The translations under genes were made by a program, and so were the position numbers. This document shows positions 19,293 to 31,066 of a stretch of 60,698 nucleotides of DNA, piece by piece. A model generated the notes under the pieces. That model was not told the DNA's origin. It worked only from the letters and a program-made list of their open reading frames with translations, and did not search any database. How positions within the stretch are numbered: position 1 is the stretch's first letter; each line of letters begins with the position of its first letter. The stretch comes from Brevundimonas sp. Lineage in GTDB: Bacteria > Pseudomonadota > Alphaproteobacteria > Caulobacterales > Caulobacteraceae. Location: positions 1-60,698 of the forward strand of contig NZ_PNLV01000004.1 in the NCBI RefSeq assembly GCF_013823285.1. Reading direction: 5' to 3'.

Positions 19293-20450
19293 ATGGCGCG
19301 TCTGGGCCGCATCGTCGCGGGCTGCATCCTGCTGATGCTGGCGACCGCCTGCCAGACCTATCCGCGCCTGGATGTCACCGCGGCCCAGTTGAGCGCCGCC
19401 AGCCCCGCCATCCGCTACGATTTCGATATCGAGGAGGCTCAGCTGCGCTTTGTGCGTGAACTGGGCGTCGCGGCCCGGTCCGCCGAAGACGGAACGGTCG
19501 ATCTGCTGGCCCTGTCCGGCGGCGGGGCCAACGGCGCCTTCGGAGCGGGCGTGCTGAACGGCTGGGGCGAGCGCGGTGACCGACCGGAATTCGAAATCGT
19601 CACCGGCGTCAGCACCGGCGCCCTGATCGCGCCCTTCGCCTTTGTCGGCGAAGAGGGCGACGCCGGGCTGGCCCGGGCCTTCACCGACGGCGGATCCGAA
19701 GGCTTGCTGCGGTCCCGCGGCCTCGGCGTTCTGTTCCGGCCCAGCGTGTTCCGCCCCGAGCCGCTGGCTCAGCTGGTGGTCAACAATGTGGACGAAGCCC
19801 TGCTGCGCGCTGTGGCCGAGCAGCACCGTCGGGGCAGACGATTGTATGTGGCCACCACCAGCCTCGACACCCAGACCCAGATCGTCTGGGACATGGGCGC
19901 CCTGGCCCAGCGCACCGACGAGATGTCTCGCCTGCTGTTCATGGACATCCTGATCGCCTCGGCCAGCATTCCCGTGGCCTTTCCGCCCGTTCCGCTGATC
20001 CTGAGCAACGGCGGGAATCAGGCGGTCGAACTGCATGTGGACGGCGGCACGGTGGCCAATGTTCTGGTGGCGCCCGAACCCTTCCTGCTGCGCCCGCCGG
20101 ATGCGGCGCAGACCCTGACCGGCGGGCTGCCCGGCCGCATCTGGATCATCGTCAACGGCCACCCCGAGCCCACCTTCGCCACGGCGAGGCTCAGCGGCGT
20201 GTCAGTGGCGGTGCGCAGCTTCGACATCATGCGCAAGGCGATCACCCGCGCCGACGTGGCCCGGACGGCGCAGCTTGCGCGCACGCTGGGGATGGGGCTC
20301 CAGGTGGTCTCCATGCCCGATGACGCGCCGGACGCGGCCCTGGACTTCAGCCAGGAGTCCATGCTGCGGAGCTACGGCGCCGGGCGACGGCTGGGCCGGG
20401 ACGGCTCCGGCTGGGAGACCCTGGCGGAGCCCGTGGCGGAAGAGCCCTAA
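19293..20450 (+). CDS. Patatin-like phospholipase lipoprotein
   Basis: 385 aa from the ATG at 19293, preceded by AGGAGAGGG. It has a lipoprotein signal peptide with lipobox LATAC (C20). The patatin fold is shown by the oxyanion loop [12 protein letters not shown], the nucleophile elbow GVSTG (S107) and the catalytic Asp in VDGG. It should be an outer- or inner-membrane-anchored lipid acyl hydrolase of unknown substrate. Its stop codon overlaps the convergent stop of carA by 4 bp, leaving no room for separate terminators. Confidence 0.9.
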   Translation: MARLGRIVAGCILLMLATACQTYPRLDVTAAQLSAASPAIRYDFDIEEAQLRFVRELGVAARSAEDGTVDLLALSGGGANGAFGAGVLNGWGERGDRPEFEIVTGVSTGALIAPFAFVGEEGDAGLARAFTDGGSEGLLRSRGLGVLFRPSVFRPEPLAQLVVNNVDEALLRAVAEQHRRGRRLYVATTSLDTQTQIVWDMGALAQRTDEMSRLLFMDILIASASIPVAFPPVPLILSNGGNQAVELHVDGGTVANVLVAPEPFLLRPPDAAQTLTGGLPGRIWIIVNGHPEPTFATARLSGVSVAVRSFDIMRKAITRADVARTAQLARTLGMGLQVVSMPDDAPDAALDFSQESMLRSYGAGRRLGRDGSGWETLAEPVAEEP

Positions 20451-21616
20451 CCCCTCGCTGCGTCCATGTGCTCGGCGAAGCGCTCGAACAGATAGAGGCT
20501 GTCCGCGGGGCCCGGCGAGGCCTCAGGGTGGTGCTGCACGCCGAAGACCGGGCGGTCCTTCAGGGCGATGCCGCAGTTGGTTCCGTCGAACAGGCTGACG
20601 TGGGTCTCGGTGACCGCCTCGGGCAGGGTGTCGCGGTCCACGGTGAAGCCGTGGTTCATGGACACGATCTCCACCTTGCCGGTGGTGACATCCTTGACCG
20701 GGTGGTTGGCGCCGTGGTGGCCCTGATCCATCTTCACCGTCTTCGCGCCCAGGGCCAGGGCCAGCATCTGGTGGCCGAGGCAGATGCCCATGACGGGCTT
20801 GCCGCTGTCGACCAGCTTGCGGATTTCCGGCACGGCGTATTCGCCCGTCGCCGCCGGGTCGCCGGGGCCATTGGACAGCATGACGCCGTCGGGATTGCGG
20901 GCCAGGATTTCCTCCGCCGTGGTCGTGGCGGGCACCACCGTGATCTTCGCGCCGGTGGCCGCCAGTGCGCGCAGGATGTTGCGCTTCACGCCATAGTCCA
21001 CAACCACCACCTCGTTGCGGCGGCCGTCGCCGGCGACGTAACCTTCGGGCCAGTCCCAGGTCCCCTCGTTCCAGTCGAAGGCCTGCAGGCAGGACGCATC
21101 CTTCGCCAAATCCAGACCCTCAAGACCCGACCATTCGCGGGCCTGGGCCACCAGGGCGTCCAGATCGAACTTGCCGTCCGGGTCGTGGGCGATGACACCG
21201 TGAGGCGAGCCGTTCTCGCGGATGGCCCTGGTCAGGGCGCGGGTGTCCACGCCCGCCAGACCCACCACGCCGCGGCGCTTCATCCAGGCGTCGAAGCCGT
21301 GATCGCTGCGCCAGTTGGCCGGATCGGTCGGCAGGTCGCGGAACACCGCGCCCAGGGCCGCGGTCCCTGCCCCGCCGTCGCCGATCTGCTCCACGTCCTC
21401 GCTGTTGGTCCCCACATTGCCCACGTGGGGAAAGGTGAAGACCAGCACCTGCTTCATGTAGCTGGGGTCGGTCAGGATCTCCTGATAGCCGGTCATGGCG
21501 GTGTTGAAGACCACCTCGCCAAGGGCCGAGCCCGTGGCGCCGACGCCGATGCCCTGAAGCACGGTTCCGTTGGCCAGGGCGAGCACGCCGGTGGCTCCGG
21601 GCAGCAGGGTGGTCAT
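20447..21616 (-). CDS. carA: Carbamoyl-phosphate synthase small (glutaminase) subunit
   Basis: 389 aa. The N-terminal CPSase_sm domain ([21 protein letters not shown]) is followed by a class I glutamine amidotransferase domain with SNGPGDP, nucleophile Cys in [12 protein letters not shown], and His-x-Glu in HHPEASPGP. It feeds ammonia from glutamine to CarB for arginine and pyrimidine synthesis. The start has AGGAG upstream. Unlike many genomes, carB is not adjacent: it lies on the opposite strand about 2.9 kb away. Confidence 0.97.
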   Translation of the reverse strand: MTTLLPGATGVLALANGTVLQGIGVGATGSALGEVVFNTAMTGYQEILTDPSYMKQVLVFTFPHVGNVGTNSEDVEQIGDGGAGTAALGAVFRDLPTDPANWRSDHGFDAWMKRRGVVGLAGVDTRALTRAIRENGSPHGVIAHDPDGKFDLDALVAQAREWSGLEGLDLAKDASCLQAFDWNEGTWDWPEGYVAGDGRRNEVVVVDYGVKRNILRALAATGAKITVVPATTTAEEILARNPDGVMLSNGPGDPAATGEYAVPEIRKLVDSGKPVMGICLGHQMLALALGAKTVKMDQGHHGANHPVKDVTTGKVEIVSMNHGFTVDRDTLPEAVTETHVSLFDGTNCGIALKDRPVFGVQHHPEASPGPADSLYLFERFAEHMDAARG

Positions 21617-21726
21617 GGCGGGCTCCTGGGCTTGGGGACGCGGCCTTCATGGGCCGAACAGACCCCGAAGGCAAACGGCCGCGTTCCTATGGATTCGCAC
21701 ACCCATGGTCAAGCGTGGCGGTCGCT

Positions 21727-22536
21727 TCAGACCGTCAGGCGGTCCATGTTGCAGAACACGGCGTGGGTGGCGCCGGCGGCTGCGGCGGCCTCTCCCCGGG
21801 CGGGCGGCAGATTGACCAGCAGAACGTCGCCGGCCACGCCCCGCGCCTGGGCGATCAACTCGGCGGCCGCGCGCCAGTCCACCGCGCTCTCGGTCTCCAC
21901 CCCGGCGAAATCCAGCGAGACGCAGCGAGGCCGTACCGGCGCCAGACGGGCGATCATGCCCGGCTCAGGCGGGGCATGGACGATCACCCCGCGTCGCTGG
22001 GCGCCCAGATGGTCGATGGCGGCGCCCACATCCTCGGCCGTCGCCCGCATGTCCACGCCCATGATCTCGACCAGCAGGAGGCCAGCGTCAACATCTGCCG
22101 CAAGGCCCGTATAGAGCAGCGAGAACCGCCCCGCCGACGACGCCACCGTGCGCCAGAAAGCCGGCGTCACACCCGTCGCGCCGCCCGGCAGGTCCAGCAG
22201 CCTGACACCATGGCGCAGGGTCTCCACGTCGATGCGTTTCAGGTCGGCGACCTCCAGCCGAACCCGGTGCAGGCCCGCAAGGGCGCTTTCGCCCCCGGCG
22301 CGGCGCACGGTGCGCGCCAGCCGCGCGCCCACATGACTTCGTCTTACAAGATCGAAGACCGGCCTGGCGGCCAGGGTGACCGTCAGCTCTCGATGAGTCT
22401 CGGTGACCAATGGAAAGGTCAAACTCTTGACCCCGACGGGACTGAAGCTGCGCGCTTCGACCGGGCGGTCCCCATCCGCTCTGACTGGCGTGTCGCTCAA
22501 TCCCGTCGGGAGCGATTGCCCCGTCGGGTAAGCCAT
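21727..22536 (-). CDS. Hypothetical protein, possible alpha/beta-barrel
   Basis: 269 aa from the ATG at 22536, chosen because GGGAG lies 8 bases before it; upstream in-frame ATG (22554) and TTG lack such a site. The protein is soluble, with no signal peptide or membrane segment. The second half shows alternating beta strands and helices (LLLVEIMGVDM, RGVIVHAPPEPGMIARL, RPRCVSLDFAGV, GDVLLVNLPPA), like a degenerate TIM barrel; a worn-down EAL-type domain is one possibility, but the EAL signature residues are not visible. The gene lies between carA and an SDR gene on the same strand. I do not recognise it. Confidence 0.65.
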   Translation of the reverse strand: MAYPTGQSLPTGLSDTPVRADGDRPVEARSFSPVGVKSLTFPLVTETHRELTVTLAARPVFDLVRRSHVGARLARTVRRAGGESALAGLHRVRLEVADLKRIDVETLRHGVRLLDLPGGATGVTPAFWRTVASSAGRFSLLYTGLAADVDAGLLLVEIMGVDMRATAEDVGAAIDHLGAQRRGVIVHAPPEPGMIARLAPVRPRCVSLDFAGVETESAVDWRAAAELIAQARGVAGDVLLVNLPPARGEAAAAAGATHAVFCNMDRLTV

Positions 22537-22656
22537 CACAATGTCTCCCACCATCAATTCCCGCGTAATGCGGGCTCATGAAGCCGGAAAACATGCCATG
22601 GAAAACGGAACGTAACGCTAAGAAACGGGGTGAAGAATCGCGGTTAGCAAACGCGG

Positions 22657-23355
22657 TTATTCCGCAATGCGCTCGCCCTTCCAGTCGAACACGAAGCCGG
22701 AATCTTCCTGTTTCAGCCCGTCGACCACGCCCAGCAGGCGGGTCGCGGAATGATCCGGCGTGAACAGCTTGTCCGGCGCCACGCCCTTCTGGAAGGGCTC
22801 GCTCAGCGCCGTATCCACGGTGCCCGGATGCAGCCCGACGCAGATCAGGCCCGGATGGGTGCGCGCCAGCTCCACCGCCAGGGTCTTCAGGATCATGTTC
22901 AGGGCCGCCTTGGAGGCCCGGTAGCTGTGCCAGCCGCCCAGCCGGTTGTCGCCGATGCTGCCGACCCGCGCCGACAGGGCCGCGAACACCGCCCGCCTCT
23001 CGCGCGGCGCCAGCGGCAGAAAGGCCCGCGCCGCCAGGGCCGGCCCCATGGCGTTGACCGCAAAGTCCCGCCTCAGGTGGTCGGCGTCCAGAGCCCGCCA
23101 ACTGCGCTCGGGCTGGAAGCCGTCGTGCAGGACGCCGCTGGCCACGACGCACAGGTCCACCGGCGCCCCCACGGCCGCCGCAGCCGCTTCGAGCGACGGC
23201 AGATCGGTGACGTCCGCCTGCAAGCCGGTGACGCAGTCCGGCGCCCGGCCCGAGCGCGACACGCCGAACACGGCCTCATAACGCCCGTCGGCCGCCAGTC
23301 GCGCAGCCATGGCCGCACCGATGCCGCCCGACGCTCCAATTATTACAGCCCGCAT
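22657..23355 (-). CDS. Short-chain dehydrogenase/reductase
   Basis: 232 aa from the ATG at 23355, with GGGAG 8 bases upstream. It has the Rossmann motif GASGGIGAAMA, the NAG-equivalent VVASGVLHDG, and the catalytic Ser with Y-x-x-x-K (SYRASKAALN). It is an NAD(P)-dependent oxidoreductase of the classical SDR group, similar in build to the CsgA/YdfG-type enzymes; substrate unknown. It is divergent from the HAD gene with only 55 bp between the start codons. Confidence 0.88.
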   Translation of the reverse strand: MRAVIIGASGGIGAAMAARLAADGRYEAVFGVSRSGRAPDCVTGLQADVTDLPSLEAAAAAVGAPVDLCVVASGVLHDGFQPERSWRALDADHLRRDFAVNAMGPALAARAFLPLAPRERRAVFAALSARVGSIGDNRLGGWHSYRASKAALNMILKTLAVELARTHPGLICVGLHPGTVDTALSEPFQKGVAPDKLFTPDHSATRLLGVVDGLKQEDSGFVFDWKGERIAE

Positions 23356-23410
23356 GAGGCGCACTCCCAACCGCTTTCCGCCGCTTCCGTCTCCATGATA
23401 GGGAGCCGCC

Positions 23411-24112
23411 ATGCCCATCACCACCATCGGCCTCGATGCCGACGACACCCTCTGGCACAACGAGACCATCTTCCGGCTGACCCATGATCGGTTCGCCGAT
23501 CTGTTGTCGGAACACCACGACCGCGACCGGATCGAAGACCGTCTGGCGGCCACCGAGCAGCGCAACCTGCGCCTCTATGGCTACGGGGTGAAGGGCTTCA
23601 CCCTGTCCATGATCGAGACGGCCATGGACCTGACCGACGGCGCGCCCCCGCCCCGGGTCATCAGCGAGATTCTGGCCGCCGGGCGCGAGATGCTGTCCCA
23701 TCCGGTGGAGACCCTGCCCGGGGTGGCGGAAACCCTGAACCGCCTGTCGGACCAATACCGCCTGGTGCTGATCACCAAGGGCGACCTGATGGATCAGGAG
23801 CGCAAGCTGGCCGCTTCCGGGTTGGGCGATCTGTTCTCGGCCGTGGAGATCGTGTCGGAGAAGACCGCCGAGACCTATGACCGCGCCTTCCGCCGGCACG
23901 GGACGGGGGCCGAGCAGGCGGCCATGGTGGGCAATTCAATGAAGTCCGATGTCCTGCCCGCCCTGCAGGCCGGGGCCTGGGCCGCCCACATCCCCTACGC
24001 CGTCACCTGGGCGCACGAACTGGCCGAGGCGCCGGAAAACGAGCCGCGGTTCGCCGCGCTGGAGGCGATCGCCGAGGTGCCGCCGTGGATTGATCGGCGC
24101 ATAGAGCGATAA
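23411..24112 (+). CDS. HAD family hydrolase
   Basis: 233 aa. Haloacid dehalogenase motifs are clear: motif I GLDADDTLWHNE, motif II LVLITKGD, motif III Lys in SEKTAETY, motif IV MVGNSMKSDVLPALQAG. The cap between motifs I and II is helical. It is most likely a cytoplasmic phosphatase of a small phosphometabolite, substrate unknown. The ATG has AGGGAG just upstream. Confidence 0.88.
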   Translation: MPITTIGLDADDTLWHNETIFRLTHDRFADLLSEHHDRDRIEDRLAATEQRNLRLYGYGVKGFTLSMIETAMDLTDGAPPPRVISEILAAGREMLSHPVETLPGVAETLNRLSDQYRLVLITKGDLMDQERKLAASGLGDLFSAVEIVSEKTAETYDRAFRRHGTGAEQAAMVGNSMKSDVLPALQAGAWAAHIPYAVTWAHELAEAPENEPRFAALEAIAEVPPWIDRRIER

Positions 24113-24228
24113 GGAGCTTGTCGCATCCGCCAAGGCTCTCTAAACGGGCCGCTTAACCGACAACCCCATCCGTCTCGCCCCGCCCCGGCGCGGGCGTTCG
24201 CGCGCGTAAAACCGGAGCCAGAGCCGCC

Positions 24229-24540
24229 TTGTCCGACGCCCCCAGCCATGAGGAACGTGACGCCATGGTGCGCGCCGCCCTGGCCGAGCACGGCGACAGC
24301 GGGCGGACGCCGCGGCACACCCTGTTCTATTTCCACGGCGGCGGGGCCCATGACGACCTGAACGAGGTGGCCCGGCGGGCGGGCTTCCTGACGCGCGGCC
24401 AGGACGAAACCACCATCCTCGAGACCACGATCCCGGTGGACGAGGCGTCTTTCGCCTCCGTCTCCGCCATGATGCAATCCTGGGCCGCGGCCTTCCAGCT
24501 GGACTACGACGGCTGGGAGTGCGCGGTCGTGACGAACTGA
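24229..24540 (+). CDS. RraB-like ribonuclease E inhibitor family protein
   Basis: 103 aa from a TTG at 24229 (an ATG at 24265 is the alternative). The acidic alpha/beta protein has TLFYFHGGGAHDDLNEVARRAGF and ends with the YDGWECAVV segment typical of the RraB family. In enterobacteria RraB binds RNase E and modulates the degradosome; whether this distant member does so is unknown. It ends 10 bp before carB and is probably on the same transcript. Confidence 0.72.
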   Translation: MSDAPSHEERDAMVRAALAEHGDSGRTPRHTLFYFHGGGAHDDLNEVARRAGFLTRGQDETTILETTIPVDEASFASVSAMMQSWAAAFQLDYDGWECAVVTN

Positions 24541-24550
24541 GTAGGCGCCC

Positions 24551-27850
<3,300 letters not shown>

Positions 27851-27916
27851 CCAAAGCTTAACTGGACGCCCCGCCGCGGCCTGTGTTCCCTGCCCTTCGC
27901 ATTTGGGGGATGGCGC

Positions 27917-28450
27917 ATGGCGACGGAAAAACGGATCAACTGGCGCTTCCAGATTTGGCTGTCCGTGGCGGTGATCCTCACCTTCGCCCTTCACGAGGCG
28001 GGGCACTGGGCGGTCGGCGAACTGCTCGGCCATGAGGCCTATTACGGCCTGAACAGCGCGGGCGTCCGAGGCGAGGTCCCCGACGACCATCGTCTGCTCA
28101 TCATCGTCGGCGGGCCCGCCGTCACCGCCATGCAGGCCTTCGTCGCCCTGGCTCTGGTCCTCGCTCGCGAGAGCCTCTCGGCCTACGCTGTCCTCTATGC
28201 AGCCGCCTTCATGCGCTTCATGGCGGCCGTCATCACGATCATGAATCCAAATGATGAGGCCCGCCTCAGCCTGGCCCTCGGTTGGGGGACATGGACCCTG
28301 CCGGTGGTCACGGTTCTGGCCCTTGTCGGCCTGGTCTGGGTTGGCGCGCGGCGCCTGGGGGTGTCTTGGAAGACCAACCTCGCCGCCTACGGCGTCGCCA
28401 CATTGGCCACCAGCGCCGTGGTGGGCGCAGACATGCTGCTCAAGGGCTGA
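27917..28450 (+). CDS. Small M50-like membrane metallopeptidase
   Basis: 177 aa with about five hydrophobic segments. The first carries the zinc motif H26-E27-A-G-H30 (TFALHEAGHWAVG) as in site-2-protease (M50) intramembrane peptidases. A GGPAVTAMQ segment resembles the conserved Gly-Pro loop, and IMNPNDEARLS occupies the place of the NPxDG motif with the third zinc ligand, although its Gly is Glu. No PDZ or CBS domain is present, so this is a minimal version. A substrate cannot be guessed. The start has GGGGGA upstream. Confidence 0.72.
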   Translation: MATEKRINWRFQIWLSVAVILTFALHEAGHWAVGELLGHEAYYGLNSAGVRGEVPDDHRLLIIVGGPAVTAMQAFVALALVLARESLSAYAVLYAAAFMRFMAAVITIMNPNDEARLSLALGWGTWTLPVVTVLALVGLVWVGARRLGVSWKTNLAAYGVATLATSAVVGADMLLKG

Positions 28451-28533
28451 TCAGGCGCGTCCGCATGGGTGAGCGGGAGATTGCCTCGCCCGACGGCTCG
28501 GTTACAGTCCCCTCTGAACACAGGGGCTGAACC

Positions 28534-29841
28534 ATGAAACGACTGCTGATGCTGGCGGCCTGCACGGCCGCCCTCGCCTCGCCCGCCTTTGCGCAGGACG
28601 CGGCGCTGGAGCGGGCGGTGGCGCAGGACTATCAGGCCAACCTGGCGGCGCTGTGGGACCACTTCCACCGCAATCCGGAGCTGTCGGGGCTGGAGGTCCG
28701 GACCGCCGCGCGCATGGCGCAGGAGCTGGAGGCGCTGGGCTATGAGGTGACCACCGGCGTCGGCGGCCACGGCGTGGTGGCGGTTCTCAGGAACGGCGAC
28801 GGGCCCACCGTCATGCTGCGCGCGGACATGGACGGCCTGCCCATCGCGGAAGACTCCGGCCTGGCCAACGCCTCCACCGCGCGGCAGGTGGACCACGACG
28901 GAACCGAAAAGCCCGTCATGCACGCCTGCGGCCATGATGTGCACATCACCGCCCTGGTGGGCACGGCGCGCCAGATGCAGGCGCGACGCGACAACTGGTC
29001 CGGCACCCTGATCCTGATCGCCCAGCCTGCGGAGGAGACCATCTCCGGCGCCCGCACCATGATGCAGGACGGGCTGTACGAGCGTTTCCCCAGGCCGGAC
29101 TACGCCGTCGCCTTCCACGTGGCCTCGGGGCTGGAGGCCGGGCGCATCATGGTGCCCGAGGCCATCGCCTATTCCAGCTCGGACAGCGTGGACATCACGG
29201 TCCGGGGTGTGGGCGCCCACGGCGCCTCGCCGCATATGGGGGTGGACCCGGTGCTGGTGGCCAGCCAGATCGTGGTGTCGCTGCAATCGGTTGTCAGCCG
29301 CGAGATCGCGCCCCTGAATCCCGGCGTGATCACGGTGGGTTCGATCCACGGGGGCATCAAGCACAACATCATCCCCGACCGGGTGGACCTGCAGCTGACG
29401 GTCCGGTCGGATGACTTCGAGGTGCGCGAGCAGCTTCTGGACGGGATCGACCGGGTGGCGCGGGGCACGGCCCTGGCGCTGGGCGTGCCCGACGACCTGC
29501 TGCCGGTGGTCACGCGGTCGCAGACCCAGACCACGCCCCCCACCATCAACCACACGCCCACCGCCGCCATCGTGCGCTCGGCCATCGCGGCGGGGATGGG
29601 TGATGACATTCTCATCGAGCGCCCGCGCGAGGGCATGGGAGCCGAGGACTTCTCCTATTTCATCGCACCGGACACGGGCGTGCGCGGGGTCTATTTCGCG
29701 GTAGGCGGCACGGCCCAGGGCGAGCTGGAGACGGCGTCGTCCCACCACTCGCCCTTCTTCCGCATCGAGCCGGAGCCCTCTGTCACCGCCGGGGTGACGG
29801 CCATGGTGCTCGCGGCCGAGGCTCTGTTCGCCGCCGACTAG
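28534..29841 (+). CDS. Exported M20 amidohydrolase
   Basis: 435 aa. It has a signal peptide of 21 residues (cleavage after SPAFA, before QD). The M20/hippurate hydrolase-like domain follows: RADMDGLPI, HACGHDVH (metal ligands), QPAEETISGA, the dimerisation insert GVGAHGASPHMGVDP and HHSPFFRIE at the C-terminus. It should hydrolyse N-acyl or amide-linked amino acid derivatives in the periplasm, with two divalent metals. It is convergent, 3 bp apart, with the small acidic gene. Confidence 0.9.
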   Translation: MKRLLMLAACTAALASPAFAQDAALERAVAQDYQANLAALWDHFHRNPELSGLEVRTAARMAQELEALGYEVTTGVGGHGVVAVLRNGDGPTVMLRADMDGLPIAEDSGLANASTARQVDHDGTEKPVMHACGHDVHITALVGTARQMQARRDNWSGTLILIAQPAEETISGARTMMQDGLYERFPRPDYAVAFHVASGLEAGRIMVPEAIAYSSSDSVDITVRGVGAHGASPHMGVDPVLVASQIVVSLQSVVSREIAPLNPGVITVGSIHGGIKHNIIPDRVDLQLTVRSDDFEVREQLLDGIDRVARGTALALGVPDDLLPVVTRSQTQTTPPTINHTPTAAIVRSAIAAGMGDDILIERPREGMGAEDFSYFIAPDTGVRGVYFAVGGTAQGELETASSHHSPFFRIEPEPSVTAGVTAMVLAAEALFAAD

Positions 29842-29844
29842 ACA

Positions 29845-30087
29845 TCAGGCGCCGGGTTCGCGCGGCGCCTGGCCCTGAACGCCGATGGAGTCGTCGATGG
29901 AATCGACCTCGTCCTGAACGTCTTCCAGATCTTCGTCGTCCGCGTTGGCGGCCTGGATCGCGTTCGGATCGTGCTGGGCCTCAAGTTCGCGCTGGCCCAG
30001 GCCCAGGCCTTGCTGGCTGGCGCGATCAGCCCTGGTCTCGTCGGTTTCGAAACGGGGATCCTCGGGGGCGGTGTTGCTGTCGGTCAT
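29845..30087 (-). CDS. Small acidic disordered protein
   Basis: 80 aa, very acidic and low in hydrophobic residues (for example NADDEDLEDVQDEVDSIDD); no signal peptide, membrane segment or known motif. GGAGAGCACC before the ATG supports expression. It looks intrinsically disordered. Function unknown; it is transcribed away from the TspO-like gene. Confidence 0.65.
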   Translation of the reverse strand: MTDSNTAPEDPRFETDETRADRASQQGLGLGQRELEAQHDPNAIQAANADDEDLEDVQDEVDSIDDSIGVQGQAPREPGA

Positions 30088-30226
30088 GGTGCTCTCCGTC
30101 GGGCGGACAGTCCGCCTTCCACAGCAGCAACCTCGGGCCCGGGGGAATGTTCCTGTGGCTCAATCGCAACCTTTCGGGTCCCGGAAGCGTAGTTGCCGTG
30201 AAGCTTGAACCAACCGAAAGCGGGCC

Positions 30227-31018
30227 ATGTCCTCCATCAATCGCCCCACCTCCGCCCAGCAGACGCGGCGCTTCGTCGTGCTGGCTGCGGCCCTGTTCGC
30301 GCCCATCGTGGGATACGGCCAGATTCTCCTCGGATGGGGTCAGAGCCCGGCCGAGTTCTCGGCCGACGGCGACCAGACCCTGCGTGTGGCGGGCTACGCC
30401 TTCAGCATCTGGGGTCTGATCTACGGCTGGCTGATCGCCTATGGCGTCTGGCAGGTGCTCCCACGCACTGGCGAGAGCGATCTGCTCAGCCGCATGGGCT
30501 GGCCCTCGGCGGCGGCCATGTTCGGCATTGGTCTGTGGGTCGTCGCCTCGGCGGCCGGCTGGGACGCGGCCACCGTCGTGCTGATCGCAGGCTCGGGGCT
30601 GGTGCTGATCGCGCCCATGCTGATGAGCACCCAGTTGATCCGCGCCGCGCCGCCGCGGGACTCCGACCGCTGGCTGATCGCCTGGCCGCTGGGCCTGCTG
30701 GCCGGGTGGTTGACCATCGCCACGGCCGCCAACGTTCTGACGGTCCTGACCGCGAACGACGCCCTGCCGCCCGGCCTGCCGCCCACGGGCTGGGCCCTGC
30801 TGGCCGTGACCGTCGTCGTGGCCGCCGCCCTGCTGGTGACCTGGCGCCTGCGCCTGATGGCCTATCCCCTGCCCATCGCCTGGGGCCTGATGGCCGTGTT
30901 CGTGGCCGAGCAGGAGCGCAACCCGATGCTGGGCTTCTCCGCCCTCGCCGCATCGCTGCTGGTTCTGATCGTCGCCCTGATCCTGGTGTTCCGCCTGAAG
31001 CGCGACATCGCCCGCTGA
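30227..31018 (+). CDS. TspO/MBR-like tryptophan-rich membrane protein
   Basis: 263 aa with about seven to eight hydrophobic segments covering nearly the whole protein. The segment AFSIWGLIYGWLIAYGVWQ is characteristic of a distant branch of the TspO/MBR (tryptophan-rich sensory protein) family, and the Trp content is high. Classical TspO is about 160 aa with five helices, so this is a longer variant. Ligand unknown; porphyrin or lipid-like molecules are the family precedent. Confidence 0.62.
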   Translation: MSSINRPTSAQQTRRFVVLAAALFAPIVGYGQILLGWGQSPAEFSADGDQTLRVAGYAFSIWGLIYGWLIAYGVWQVLPRTGESDLLSRMGWPSAAAMFGIGLWVVASAAGWDAATVVLIAGSGLVLIAPMLMSTQLIRAAPPRDSDRWLIAWPLGLLAGWLTIATAANVLTVLTANDALPPGLPPTGWALLAVTVVVAAALLVTWRLRLMAYPLPIAWGLMAVFVAEQERNPMLGFSALAASLLVLIVALILVFRLKRDIAR

Positions 31019-31066
31019 CGCACAGAGAGGCTGACAGGTCTCCCCGGGAACGCTAGAAGCGCGCCC

